The position numbers and the translations under genes are program-made. Shown in pieces: positions 16,837 to 25,800 of a stretch of DNA of 64,000 nucleotides. Origin of the DNA: JBGQOJ01 sp052119585. Lineage in GTDB: Bacteria; Pseudomonadota; Alphaproteobacteria; Rhodobacterales; Rhodobacteraceae. Each line of letters begins with the position of its first letter. The first letter of the stretch is position 1. The stretch spans positions 124,001 to 188,000 of the forward strand of contig NZ_JBGQOJ010000004.1 of the NCBI RefSeq assembly GCF_052119585.1. Direction: 5' to 3'. Below the pieces are notes generated by a model. The model was not told where the DNA came from. It searched no databases and saw nothing but the letters and a program-made list of their open reading frames with translations.

Positions 16837-19248
16837 TTAGCCGCGCAGGACGCCGCCGGTTGCCTTGCGGACCTTCTCGACGATTTTGGCGCTGACCTCT
16901 TCGATGTCTTTCTCGGTCAGGGTCTTGTCGGTCGGCTGAAGCCGCACGGAAATGGCCAACGACTTTTTACCGGCCCCCATCTGCGCCTCTGCCTTTTCGC
17001 CGGTGAATTCGTCAAACACGCGCACCGTCTCGATCAACACCTTGTCGGCGCCCGCCGCGGCGTTGACCACCGTCAGTGCCTCGACGCCCGTGTCCACGAC
17101 AAAGGCATAGTCGCGCTCGACCGCCTGCAAGTCGCGAAGGACAAGTGCGGGGCGGGTGATGGTTTTGGACTTGGGCGCAGGCGGGTTGGCGACATAGATC
17201 GTAAAGGCAACCGCTGGCCCCTTCACGTCCATCTCTTTCAGCACCTTCGGATGCACCTCGCCGTAGACACACAGGATGTTCTTCGGCCCAAGGCTCATTC
17301 GCCCTGACCGACCGGGGTGCCACCACTCTGGCGCGTTCCGCTGGATCATCACCTTGGCAGGCGCACCGATCGCGGCAAGAACCGCCTCGGCATCTGCCTT
17401 GGCGTCGAACACATCCACCATCCGGCGCGATCCGAATGCGTCACGCGGTGCGGTGGCCCCAACCAAAAGGCCCGTCGCCTGCACGTGCTGCTCCTCTGGT
17501 TCGCCACCGTGGAACGCAGGGCCAACCTCGAACAAGGCCAGATCGGCAAAGCCACGCGCCTGATTTCGGGCGGCGGCCTGCAACAGACCGGGCAGCAGAT
17601 CTGGGCGCATATGGCTCATCTCGGTGGAAATCGGGTTTTCCAGCCGCGTCGCATCAGTGCCGCCGCCGAACAGCGCCGCACTGGCCTGATCGATGAATGA
17701 ATAGGTGACGCATTCGTTATAGCCGAGCGCCGCCATCGTCCGCCGCGCTATCGTCTCACGCTTTTGCATCGGGGTCAGAATGGCGGTTGGCACGCCGGTT
17801 GTAGCGCGCGCCAATGGCTTGCCCACCAGCTTGGTCAGCGACGCGATCCGCGCCACCTCCTCGACCAGATCGGCCTCTCCCAATACATCGGGACGCCAGC
17901 TTGGCGCCTGCGCCATGTCGCCGTCCAGAACAAAGCCAAGCGCCTGAAGCGTCGCGCGCTGGGTTTCGGGCGCGATCTCCATGCCGACCAGCGATTGCAC
18001 GCGGTCGGTGTCCAGCCGGTAGGCGCGGGACACATCGGGCACGGCGCCCGCAACCACCACATCGGACGCCTCGCCACCGCACAGGTCAAGGATCATACGG
18101 GTGGCATGTTCCAGTCCTTCGGCGGTGAAGGCCGGGTCCACGCCACGTTCAAACCGATAGCGCGCATCAGAGTTGATCTTGAGCGCACGACCGGCATGGG
18201 CAATCGTGATCGGGTCCCAATAGGCGGATTCCACAAAGACATTCACAGTCTCGTCGGTGCATCCCGTCGCGGCACCGCCCATGATCCCCGCAATGCTTTC
18301 GGTGCCGTTGTCGTCGGAAATCACCATCATACCGACGCCAAGGGTGTAATCCTTGTCGTCAAGCGCGGTGATGACCTCGCCACCGGCGGCACGGTGCACC
18401 CGCAGGTCACCTTTCACCTTGTCGACATCGAAGACATGCAAGGGACGGTTGCGGTCATAAGTGAAGAAGTTGGTGATATCGACCAACGCCGAGATCGGGC
18501 GCAGACCGATGGCCTTCAGGCAGTTCTGCAACCACGCGGGGCTTGGCCCGTTCTTTACGCCCTTGATCACGCGCCCACAAAACACCGGGCAGCCATCGGC
18601 GGTATCCGCGTCGATGGTGACGTTGATCGGGCTGGCAAAGCTGCCCTTGACCGGCGCGACATCCCGCACCTTCATCGTGCCAAGACCCCGCGCCGCAAGG
18701 TCGCGGGCGATACCGCGCACACCAAGGGCATCGGGGCGGTTGGGGGTGATCGCGATCTCGATGACCGGATCGACGACGCTTGGGTCTTTGGCGGCAAGGT
18801 AATCAACAAAGCGCGTTCCGATGACGGCATCCTCGTCCAACTCGATGATGCCGTTATGCTCTTCCGACAGCTCCATCTCGCGCTCGGAGCACATCATGCC
18901 ATAGCTTTCGATCCCGCGGATCTTGCCCACGGAAATCGTCGTGTCGATGCCCGGAACATAGGTGCCGGGGCTGGCCACGACGACCTTGATTCCGGCCCGC
19001 GCATTGGGCGCGCCGCAGATGATCTGGGTTGTCTCTGTGCCGGTATCCACCATGCAGACGTTCAGCTTGTCCGCATCGGGATGCTTTTCGGCGGTTTTGA
19101 CATAGCCGATGGTAAAAGCCCCCAGTCGCTCGCCGGGATTCTCGACGCCTTCGACCTCCAGACCCAGATCGGTCAGGGCATAGGTGATCTCGTGCAGCGA
19201 GGCAGTCGTTTCAAGGTGATCTTTCAACCACGAGAGGGTGAATTTCAT
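16837..19248 (-). CDS. pheT: phenylalanyl-tRNA synthetase beta subunit
   Basis: PheT pairs with PheS as an alpha2-beta2 enzyme that charges tRNA-Phe and edits mischarged tyrosine. The 803 residues are of normal length. The N-terminus MKFTLSWLKDHL leads into the EMAP-like tRNA-binding domain (about 39-150, with CGAPNARAGIKVVVASPG). The B3/B4 editing domain, B5 domain and the C-terminal ferredoxin-like anticodon-binding domain (ending KATGGVLRG) follow in order. It lies 67 bases after pheS on the same strand and ends at its own terminator. Confidence 0.97.
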   Translation of the reverse strand: MKFTLSWLKDHLETTASLHEITYALTDLGLEVEGVENPGERLGAFTIGYVKTAEKHPDADKLNVCMVDTGTETTQIICGAPNARAGIKVVVASPGTYVPGIDTTISVGKIRGIESYGMMCSEREMELSEEHNGIIELDEDAVIGTRFVDYLAAKDPSVVDPVIEIAITPNRPDALGVRGIARDLAARGLGTMKVRDVAPVKGSFASPINVTIDADTADGCPVFCGRVIKGVKNGPSPAWLQNCLKAIGLRPISALVDITNFFTYDRNRPLHVFDVDKVKGDLRVHRAAGGEVITALDDKDYTLGVGMMVISDDNGTESIAGIMGGAATGCTDETVNVFVESAYWDPITIAHAGRALKINSDARYRFERGVDPAFTAEGLEHATRMILDLCGGEASDVVVAGAVPDVSRAYRLDTDRVQSLVGMEIAPETQRATLQALGFVLDGDMAQAPSWRPDVLGEADLVEEVARIASLTKLVGKPLARATTGVPTAILTPMQKRETIARRTMAALGYNECVTYSFIDQASAALFGGGTDATRLENPISTEMSHMRPDLLPGLLQAAARNQARGFADLALFEVGPAFHGGEPEEQHVQATGLLVGATAPRDAFGSRRMVDVFDAKADAEAVLAAIGAPAKVMIQRNAPEWWHPGRSGRMSLGPKNILCVYGEVHPKVLKEMDVKGPAVAFTIYVANPPAPKSKTITRPALVLRDLQAVERDYAFVVDTGVEALTVVNAAAGADKVLIETVRVFDEFTGEKAEAQMGAGKKSLAISVRLQPTDKTLTEKDIEEVSAKIVEKVRKATGGVLRG

Positions 19249-19315
19249 TGTGTTAGCCCTTTCTCAAGGCTCGAATGCATAGCGGTCTTGGACATGGTGC
19301 GGTCTGTGCCCGGCT

Positions 19316-20398
19316 TCACCGGCTCAGGCCCCCGTGCAGGTTCGGCTGATCCAGACTTGCAAAACCGTAGTTCCGCAACCAGCGGAGGTCGGAATCAAAG
19401 AACGCCCGCAGGTCGGGGATGCCGTATTTCAGCATGGCAATGCGGTCGATCCCCATACCAAAGGCAAAGCCCTGATATTTGTTCGGGTCGATCCCGCCCG
19501 CCTGTAAAACCTTCGGGTGAACCATGCCTGATCCCAGAATCTCCAGCCAATCGTCGCCCTCGCCCACTTTCAACTGACCACCCGCCCAGGAACAGCGGAT
19601 ATCCACCTCTGCCGATGGCTCGGTGAAGGGGAAGTGCGAGGCGCGAAAGCGCAGTTCGACATTGTCGACCTCGAAATAGGCGCGCACGAATTCCTCCAGC
19701 ACCCATTTCAGGTTGGCCATGCTGATGTCGGTATCAATCGCCAGACCTTCGACCTGATGGAACATCGGCGTGTGGGTCTGGTCATAGTCCGCGCGGTAGA
19801 CACGACCGGGGCAGATCACGCGAATCGGCGCGCCCTGCTTCAGCATCGACCGGATTTGTACGGGGCTGGTGTGGGTGCGCAGCACATGCGGCGGGCGCTC
19901 GTCGCCCTCAGCGCGGTGCATATAGAACGTGTCCATCTCGCCACGCGCGGGATGGTGGCCGGGGATGTTCAGCGCATCGAAGTTGTGCCAGTCGGATTCG
20001 ATCTGCGGCCCTTCGGCCACGGCAAAACCCATGTCGGCGAAAATCGCCGTGACCTCTTCGGTGACCTGCGAGATCGGGTGGATTGTGCCGTTGGGCCGCG
20101 GGCGACCGGGCAGGGTCACATCCAGCCATTCGGTCCGCAAACGCTCGTTCAACGCGGCGTCGGACAGCGCGGCCTTTTTGCCGGCAAGGGCAGAGTTGAT
20201 CTCGTCCTTCAGCGCGTTCAGCACGGGGCCGACCGCCTGACGTTCTTCGGGGCTCATTTGACCCAGTTCACGCATTTTCAGCGCGATCTCGCCCTTTTTG
20301 CCGACCGCTTGCAGGCGGATGTCTTCCAGTGCGGCCTCGTCCGAGGCGGCAGCGACACCCGCGATGTATTTGGCGCGTAGCGCGTCGAGTCCGTCCAT
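19316..20398 (-). CDS. pheS: phenylalanyl-tRNA synthetase alpha subunit
   Basis: PheS holds the class II catalytic core of the enzyme. In 360 residues an N-terminal coiled coil (about 1-85) is followed by the catalytic domain with motif 2-like VLRTHTSPVQIRSM, FHQVEG, and motif 3-like GFAFGMGIDRIAMLKYGI near residues 315-335. It is separated from the upstream rplT by a terminator, so pheST probably has its own promoter or relies on read-through. The gap to pheT is 67 bases. Confidence 0.97.
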   Translation of the reverse strand: MDGLDALRAKYIAGVAAASDEAALEDIRLQAVGKKGEIALKMRELGQMSPEERQAVGPVLNALKDEINSALAGKKAALSDAALNERLRTEWLDVTLPGRPRPNGTIHPISQVTEEVTAIFADMGFAVAEGPQIESDWHNFDALNIPGHHPARGEMDTFYMHRAEGDERPPHVLRTHTSPVQIRSMLKQGAPIRVICPGRVYRADYDQTHTPMFHQVEGLAIDTDISMANLKWVLEEFVRAYFEVDNVELRFRASHFPFTEPSAEVDIRCSWAGGQLKVGEGDDWLEILGSGMVHPKVLQAGGIDPNKYQGFAFGMGIDRIAMLKYGIPDLRAFFDSDLRWLRNYGFASLDQPNLHGGLSR

Positions 20399-20476
20399 TG
20401 GCCAAAGCCTCCTGCAATCGGGTTTGGCAACCTGCTACCACAGGGGCAATAGGATGCAAGACGCCGTAAATGACAA

Positions 20477-20508
20477 AAGCCGCGAGACCCATGACAGGCT
20501 CGCGGCTT
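20477..20508 (-). terminator. Rho-independent terminator of rpmI-rplT
   Basis: AAGCCGCGAG at 20477-20486 pairs perfectly with CTCGCGGCTT at 20499-20508. On the minus strand the stem is followed by TTTTG. It separates rplT from pheS. Confidence 0.85.
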
Positions 20509-20533
20509 AACGTTCAAACCCTGTTCGGGTGTC

Positions 20534-20896
20534 TTACGCGAGTGCTGCTTTCGCCTGTGCAACAATCGCACCAAAAGCATCAGGCTCGTGCACGGCCAGA
20601 TCGGCCAGAACCTTGCGGTCTACTTCGATGCCGGCCAGCGACAGGCCGTTGATGAAACGCGAGTATGTGAACGTTTCGTCGATTGCACGAACACCGGCGT
20701 TGATCCGCTGGATCCACAAAGCGCGGAAGTTTCTTTTACGAACTTTCCGGTCGCGGGTTGCATATTGGTTGGCCTTGTCGACCGCCTGCGTTGCAGTACG
20801 GAAGTTGCGGCTGCGCGAGCCATAGTAGCCTTTTGCGGCGTCTATGACTTTCTTGTGACGGGCGTGGGTGACGGTTCCACCTTTAACACGGGACAT
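20534..20896 (-). CDS. rplT: 50S ribosomal protein L20
   Basis: L20 binds 23S rRNA early in 50S assembly. The 120 residues match the family, starting MSRVKGGTVTHARHKKVI and continuing with AAKGYYGSRSRNFRTA, and the basic N-terminal half is typical. It follows rpmI by 14 bases and the pair ends at the terminator at 20477-20508. infC, often upstream in other bacteria, is absent from this cluster. Confidence 0.97.
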   Translation of the reverse strand: MSRVKGGTVTHARHKKVIDAAKGYYGSRSRNFRTATQAVDKANQYATRDRKVRKRNFRALWIQRINAGVRAIDETFTYSRFINGLSLAGIEVDRKVLADLAVHEPDAFGAIVAQAKAALA

Positions 20897-20910
20897 ACTT
20901 TAATTCCTTC

Positions 20911-21111
20911 TCAGCGAGCGTATGGCATGTAGGACTTCACGATTTTCGCATCCTGAGGCGAAAGGATCGTGGTGCCACGTGCAGAGCGGATAAACTTAGT
21001 CGACCGTTTGATCATGCCGTGACGCTTGCCAGCCTGGCCTGCAACCACGAGACCGCTAGCAGTCACCTTGAAGCGCTTTTTGGCGCCCGATTTTGTCTTC
21101 ATCTTAGGCAT
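20911..21111 (-). CDS. rpmI: 50S ribosomal protein L35
   Basis: This 66-residue very basic protein of the large subunit begins MPKMKTKSGAKKRFKVTASG, the family signature. The ATG at 21111 is preceded by GAGGAG; a longer upstream frame is an artefact of the open GC-rich leader. It leads the rpmI-rplT operon. The leader from 21112 to 21228 is long enough for control, but I see no defined structure. Confidence 0.97.
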   Translation of the reverse strand: MPKMKTKSGAKKRFKVTASGLVVAGQAGKRHGMIKRSTKFIRSARGTTILSPQDAKIVKSYMPYAR

Positions 21112-21228
21112 TTCCGTCTCCTCTTGTGGGTCGGTTAACGCGCGACTCGGCATGCCACTTAAGCCGGTCGAACGGATAGAGTGCTGGCGTATAAATCGGC
21201 TCCCCCCCCGTTGCAAGGGGGAAAGCAC

Positions 21229-21453
21229 CTAGCGGATGAAGCGCCCGATCACATGGACAAACGCGCTTGGCACATCGGATATCCGATAGCCGCTTGGCTT
21301 TAGGCTGACACCGTAGGCGATCATGCCCCCCGCGATCACAACCATGATGGCCGCGACCCGTGGCGCACGACCTTCGGAATAGGCCCCGACAATAGAGGGT
21401 ATCGCAAACCCTGCGATCACAATCCCGACCACAAGATAAAGATCACTGTCCAA
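21229..21453 (-). CDS. small two-helix membrane protein of unknown function
   Basis: This 74-residue product has two likely membrane helices, roughly 5-25 (LYLVVGIVIAGFAIPSIVGA) and 31-50 (VAAIMVVIAGGMIAYGVSL), with a basic loop between (SEGRAPR). The start appears to be a TTG at 21453 with GGGAG about 8 bases upstream. It sits between pyk and rpmI on the same strand, 33 bases after pyk. I do not recognise a named family; its helices and compactness suggest a conserved roseobacter-type protein, which is inference. Confidence 0.65.
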   Translation of the reverse strand: MDSDLYLVVGIVIAGFAIPSIVGAYSEGRAPRVAAIMVVIAGGMIAYGVSLKPSGYRISDVPSAFVHVIGRFIR

Positions 21454-21474
21454 AACAATTTCTCCCGTAGGGGT

Positions 21475-21500
21475 CTGATCCGGGCATTATTCCGGATCAG
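21475..21500. repeat. perfect 9-bp inverted repeat at the pyk stop codon
   Basis: CTGATCCGG at 21475-21483 and CCGGATCAG at 21492-21500 are exact complements around 8 bases that contain the pyk stop codon. There is no T run on either strand, so it looks like an mRNA 3' stem or attenuator between pyk and the small membrane protein gene. Confidence 0.55.
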
Positions 21501-22932
21501 AGCGGGAAATCAACCTTTCATCACAGGGTGCTACGCGCAGGATGTTCGTTGTGCCGGGCACGTTGAACGGCACACCTGCCGTCACAACGATCTGATCGGT
21601 GACCGTTGCAAAGCCGTAGTCGCGGGCGGTTTTTGCTGCGTTCAACACGGCGGTCTTGAAACGGTCCACCTCGCCGGTGACTACGCAATGCAGGCCCCAG
21701 GTCAGGCTCATCCGTCGTGCGGTGCCGACCAGGGACGTCATGGCGATAATCGACACACGCGGGCGTTCGCGGGCAACCAGCGCCGCAGTCGTCCCGGACT
21801 GGGTAAAGCAGCAGATCGCCTTGATGTCTGTGGCTTCCGCGATCTCGCGGGCGGCGGCAACGATGCCGTCAGCCACGGTTTCACGCTTTACCGTGCGGCT
21901 GGCCTCGATCACCTCCAGGTAGGTCGGGTCGCTTTCGACCTCGATCGCGACATTGTTCATCGTGGTCACGGCCTCGATCGGATAGCTGCCTGCGGCGGAT
22001 TCGGCCGACAGCATGACTGCGTCGGCACCTTCGTAGATCGCGGTGGCAACATCCGACACTTCGGCACGGGTCGGCACGGGCGAGTCGATCATGCTTTCCA
22101 GCATCTGGGTCGCCACGATCACCGGCTTGGCCGCGGCCCGCGCGGCCCGCACCAGACGCTTCTGGATCGGCGGAACGTTCTGCACCGGAAGCTCGACCCC
22201 AAGATCGCCACGGGCAACCATGATCCCGTCAGACGCCTTGAGGATTTCGGCATAGGCCTTGACCGCAGCGGGCTTTTCGATCTTCGACAGGATCGCGGCG
22301 CGGCCCTTGGCCAGCTCGCGCGCTTCCCAGACATCCTCGGGACGCTGGACGAACGACAGGGCAAGCCAATCGACGCCCAATTCGCACACAAATTCCAGAT
22401 CTTTGCGGTCTTTTTCGGACAGCGCCGCAAGGGGCAGCAACACATCCGGAACGTTCACGCCCTTGCGGTTAGAGATCGTGCCGCCGACGACGACAACGCA
22501 ATTGGCGTAATCCTTGCCACACTCTTCGACGGTCAGGCGGATCTTGCCGTCATTGACCAGCAAAGACGACCCGACCTCCAGCGCCTCGAAAATCTCGCGG
22601 TGCGGCAGGCGCACGCGGCTCACGTCGCCCGCAGCCTCGTCCAGATCAAGCCGGAACTTGGCACCTGGCACCAGTTCCTCCTCGCCGTTGGCAAAGGTGC
22701 CCACACGCAGTTTTGGCCCCTGAAGGTCGGCCAGAATCGCGATCGGACGGTTCAGATCGGATTCGACCTTGCGGATGATCTCGTGCCGTTTGCGGATTTC
22801 GTCGTGGTCGCCATGGCTCATGTTCAGGCGGAACACATCGGCGCCCGCCTCGAACAAAGCGCGAATGGTTGCATAATCATTCGATGCTGGGCCCAATGTG
22901 GCCACGATTTTCACTTTGCGTAGGCGTCTCAT
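21487..22932 (-). CDS. pyk: pyruvate kinase
   Basis: Pyruvate kinase makes pyruvate and ATP from phosphoenolpyruvate and ADP. The 481 residues contain the N-terminal VKIVATLGPASND, the RLNMSHG substrate motif, the ILSKIEKP lysine motif near residue 225, MVARGDLGVELP, and the ATQMLESM motif near 300, followed by the allosteric C-domain. The ATG at 22932 is preceded by AAAGGA; the 21-residue extension upstream has no support. The stop lies inside a perfect inverted repeat. Confidence 0.96.
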   Translation of the reverse strand: MRRLRKVKIVATLGPASNDYATIRALFEAGADVFRLNMSHGDHDEIRKRHEIIRKVESDLNRPIAILADLQGPKLRVGTFANGEEELVPGAKFRLDLDEAAGDVSRVRLPHREIFEALEVGSSLLVNDGKIRLTVEECGKDYANCVVVVGGTISNRKGVNVPDVLLPLAALSEKDRKDLEFVCELGVDWLALSFVQRPEDVWEARELAKGRAAILSKIEKPAAVKAYAEILKASDGIMVARGDLGVELPVQNVPPIQKRLVRAARAAAKPVIVATQMLESMIDSPVPTRAEVSDVATAIYEGADAVMLSAESAAGSYPIEAVTTMNNVAIEVESDPTYLEVIEASRTVKRETVADGIVAAAREIAEATDIKAICCFTQSGTTAALVARERPRVSIIAMTSLVGTARRMSLTWGLHCVVTGEVDRFKTAVLNAAKTARDYGFATVTDQIVVTAGVPFNVPGTTNILRVAPCDERLISRSDPE

Positions 22933-23042
22933 CCGGCATCCATCCTTTGCGTTACCGCTAACATATCTGTCAGGCGTCTTATTACCTAATTTCATTCATT
23001 CGACAACTGGTCTAAATCTACTGTGCAAAAGAAGACAGGCCT

Positions 23043-23783
23043 ATGACATATAAACCGTTCGAAATTTTAGGGGCCGACAGGCCATCGCGCTGGCTGGTGA
23101 CCTGCGATCATGCCGCGAACACCGTTCCGGATGAAATCGGGGGCGGTTGCCTTGGGTTGCCGCAGGTCGATATGGACCGGCATATCGCCTATGACGTCGG
23201 CGCCGCGAATGTCACGCGCGCGCTGGCCGACCGGCTGAACGCGCGCGCCATCCTGTCGAACTTTTCGCGTCTGGTGATCGACCCGAACCGGGGCGAAGAC
23301 GACCCGACCCTGTTGATGAAGTTATATGACGGCACGATCATTCCGGCCAATCGCGACGCTTGCCCACAGGAGGTGGACCGGCGGCTGACCGCCTATCACC
23401 GCCCCTATCACGACGCCTTGACCGATCTTGCCGCCGCGCGGGACGATACGGTGATTTTGTCGATCCACAGCTTTACACCGCAGCTACGGGGGCGCGCCCG
23501 GCGTCCCTGGCAAATCGGCATCCTTTACGCCGAAGACACGCGCCTGGCACATCCGCTGATCGAACGGCTGACCAAAGAGCCCGACCTGTGCGTGGGAGAC
23601 AATGAACCCTATTCGGGTCATCTTCCCGGCGATGCGCTGGACCGCCACGCGGTGCAGACCGGCCGACCACATGTTCTGATCGAATTACGCAACGACCTGA
23701 TTGCCGGGACAGAGGGCCAATTGCATTGGGCCAACCGCCTTGCGCCGATCCTTGACGATGTTCTGACCGCATCCCGGTTCTGA
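23043..23783 (+). CDS. N-formylglutamate amidohydrolase family protein
   Basis: This 246-residue hydrolase belongs to the family that includes HutG-type N-formylglutamate deformylases. Seen are the N-terminal VTCDHAANTVP motif, DRHIAYDVGA, a SRLVIDPNR motif, and SIHSFTP, where the histidines and acids can bind zinc. It lacks neighbouring hut genes, so histidine breakdown is not implied; related proteins in this group act on other formyl or amide substrates. It is followed 17 bases later by the DUF1244 gene. Confidence 0.85.
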   Translation: MTYKPFEILGADRPSRWLVTCDHAANTVPDEIGGGCLGLPQVDMDRHIAYDVGAANVTRALADRLNARAILSNFSRLVIDPNRGEDDPTLLMKLYDGTIIPANRDACPQEVDRRLTAYHRPYHDALTDLAAARDDTVILSIHSFTPQLRGRARRPWQIGILYAEDTRLAHPLIERLTKEPDLCVGDNEPYSGHLPGDALDRHAVQTGRPHVLIELRNDLIAGTEGQLHWANRLAPILDDVLTASRF

Positions 23784-23800
23784 TAAAACAGGAGAGTAAA

Positions 23801-24100
23801 ATGGACACCCAGACCCAGCTAGAGCTTGAAGCCGCCGCATTCCGCCGTTTGCGCGACCATCTGGCAAAACGGACCGATGTGCAGAACATCGACATGATGA
23901 ACCTTACGGGGTTTTGCCGGAACTGCCTGTCGCGCTGGTATCAGGAGGCCGCGAACGAGCGCGGAATCCCGATGACCAAAGAGGAGGGCCGCGCGGCGTT
24001 CTACGGCATGCCTTATGACGAATGGCGCGCGCTCCATCAGACCGAAACCACCGATGCGGAAAAGGCGAAATTCAAGGTCACGTCTAAGCAGCACGAATAG
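23801..24100 (+). CDS. DUF1244 family protein
   Basis: This 99-residue helical protein matches DUF1244, small proteins common in alpha- and gammaproteobacteria with no proven role. The conserved centre reads MNLTGFCRNCLSRWYQEAA, with a CxxC pair, followed by AAFYGMPYDEW. GGAGAG lies upstream of the ATG. It follows the N-formylglutamate amidohydrolase gene closely, so the pair is probably an operon. Confidence 0.88.
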   Translation: MDTQTQLELEAAAFRRLRDHLAKRTDVQNIDMMNLTGFCRNCLSRWYQEAANERGIPMTKEEGRAAFYGMPYDEWRALHQTETTDAEKAKFKVTSKQHE

Positions 24101-24221
24101 GGCGTCTCGAAATTACCGATAATGCGCCAATTTTCGATGGATTAAACCCCGTTTGCGCGCGAATACAGGGCCTGACGTGACTGGCTGCATGCCTTTCGAT
24201 TGACACATTCTGCGAAATTAA

Positions 24222-24257
24222 GGAAATGTCAGGACTATATTTGTTCCTGACATTTCC
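24222..24257. promoter_or_regulatory. perfect 13-bp inverted repeat before the second RTX gene
   Basis: GGAAATGTCAGGA at 24222-24234 and TCCTGACATTTCC at 24245-24257 are exact complements around a 10-base AT-rich centre containing TATATT. The right arm ends 11 bases before the GTG start, next to the GGGG Shine-Dalgarno. TTGACA lies at 24200-24205. It may be an operator or an RNA stem over the ribosome-binding site. Confidence 0.7.
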
Positions 24258-24268
24258 GGGGTATTACC

Positions 24269-25741
24269 GTGTTCAGCTTGTTCCTTCTTCCGATTCTTGC
24301 CCTGGGCATTGGCCTAGTCTTTAGCGGCAACGACAGCGGCGAAACGCATGACGATGCGCCCGAACCCGATGTGGACGTGACGGTCGCCGACGACGATCCG
24401 AACATCATCGACGCAGGCGACGGCAATGACCGTGTATTTACGAACGAGGGCGATGACAGCGTCATGGGCGGGGCGGGCGATGATGCGCTTTTCCTTGGCG
24501 ACGGCGAGGATACCACCATCAGCCCCGAGGATATTACCGATCTGGCATTCGGCCTGTATTCTCCGGTCGAAGGGATGTTCTCGGCGCTGGATTTTTCGGG
24601 CGACGAAGGAAATGATCAGATCTATGGCGGCGATGGCGCCGATCTTTTGATCGACCTCGAAGGATCGAACACGATTTTTGGCGGCCTTGGCCATGATGCC
24701 ATCGTCGCGTTCGACAACGGGCTGAATGATGACCCCGACCAACTCTTCGGTGGCTTTGGCGACGACTATGTACTTGGCGATCGGGGCGACAGCCTGACCG
24801 GCGGCGCGGGCGAGTTTGACACGTTCGGTGTCTATGTGGATGCCCTGGATGCGACATTTGTGACCATCGAGGACTTTCAGCAAGACGAATACATTGCAAT
24901 TATTTCCGAAACCGCGACGGTGAACAGCGTCCTTGCCACCACGCAACCGGCAGACGGCACAGGCGTGTTCATCACAGTAGACGATCAGCCGGTTGCCTTC
25001 GTCAAAGGCATAGATGCGCTTTCCCCCTTCAGTTACGGGTTAACCCCGCTGTCCACCGCACCGCAGACAGTGATCGGCACCTCCGCCGATGACCTGCTGA
25101 CAGGCGGCGCGGGCGATGATCTGATCTACGCCGGAGCAGGTGATGACTTTGCATATGGCGGAGCGGGCGATGACAGGATCTTTCTGGGGGATGGCAATGA
25201 CATCTCTTATGGAGAGGACAGGCCCGGCCAACCCGGCACCGATTATGTTGATGGCGGCAATGGCGATGACCTGCTGTGGGGCAGCGGTGACAACGACGAG
25301 TTGCACGGCAACCTTGGCAACGACATGCTGGTTGGCGGCGCGGGCAATGCCAGACTTTTCGGCGGGTTCGGAAACGACGTTTTGATCGCCCGTGACCCTA
25401 TAGGTCAGAACCCCGATATTCTGGACGGCGGGGCGGGGAACGACGCGTTGATTGGCGACAACGGTGACCTGATGACGGGTGGTGACGGCAATGACAGCTT
25501 CATCAACGACCTGTCCTACGAAGCGAGTTCCTCGCCGATCATCGTCACAGATTTCTCTCCGGCCGAGGACACGCTGCTTCTCAATTTCAAAACGGGCACA
25601 CCAGACCCCGGCTTTTCGCTGGCCTTATCCGGCGACGGCACCGCGACCGAGGTCCGTTCGGCCGGAACTGTCAGCGCAATCCTTCAGGGAATAACGCCGG
25701 ACCAACTGGGCGCGGACAACGTCCGCATCACCTTTGGCTGA
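24269..25741 (+). CDS. RTX-type calcium-binding protein with N-terminal membrane segment
   Basis: This 490-residue acidic protein has a hydrophobic N-terminus (FSLFLLPILALGIGLVFSG) that could be a membrane anchor or uncleaved signal, followed by two blocks of calcium-binding glycine/aspartate nonapeptides, about residues 45-175 and 265-430. The blocks are split by a non-repeat module of roughly 90 residues (FDTFGVYVDALDATFVTIED), and a similar module ends the protein. The start is a GTG with GGGG upstream. The hydrophobic N-terminus is unusual for type I secretion substrates. The gene sits behind a strong inverted repeat and is probably monocistronic. Confidence 0.82.
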   Translation: MFSLFLLPILALGIGLVFSGNDSGETHDDAPEPDVDVTVADDDPNIIDAGDGNDRVFTNEGDDSVMGGAGDDALFLGDGEDTTISPEDITDLAFGLYSPVEGMFSALDFSGDEGNDQIYGGDGADLLIDLEGSNTIFGGLGHDAIVAFDNGLNDDPDQLFGGFGDDYVLGDRGDSLTGGAGEFDTFGVYVDALDATFVTIEDFQQDEYIAIISETATVNSVLATTQPADGTGVFITVDDQPVAFVKGIDALSPFSYGLTPLSTAPQTVIGTSADDLLTGGAGDDLIYAGAGDDFAYGGAGDDRIFLGDGNDISYGEDRPGQPGTDYVDGGNGDDLLWGSGDNDELHGNLGNDMLVGGAGNARLFGGFGNDVLIARDPIGQNPDILDGGAGNDALIGDNGDLMTGGDGNDSFINDLSYEASSSPIIVTDFSPAEDTLLLNFKTGTPDPGFSLALSGDGTATEVRSAGTVSAILQGITPDQLGADNVRITFG

Positions 25742-25776
25742 CAAAAGAAAAACGGCGACGCCCGCGCATCGCCGTT
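25741..25776 (-). terminator. Rho-independent terminator of the D-amino-acid transaminase gene
   Basis: AACGGCGA at 25751-25758 pairs with TCGCCGTT at 25769-25776. On the minus strand it is followed by TTTTCTTTTG. On the plus strand no T run follows, so it mainly serves the minus-strand gene. Confidence 0.8.
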
Positions 25777-25800
25777 CAGCAGTTCGGTGGGCTTGATCCG

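Noticed and set aside
17764..19626. 620-residue plus-strand frame across pheT
   Set aside because: High-GC antisense shadow; pheT on the minus strand has full family motifs.
24269..25741. Tandem GGC-GAT repeats as satellite DNA
   Set aside because: They are in-frame calcium-binding nonapeptides within one CDS.
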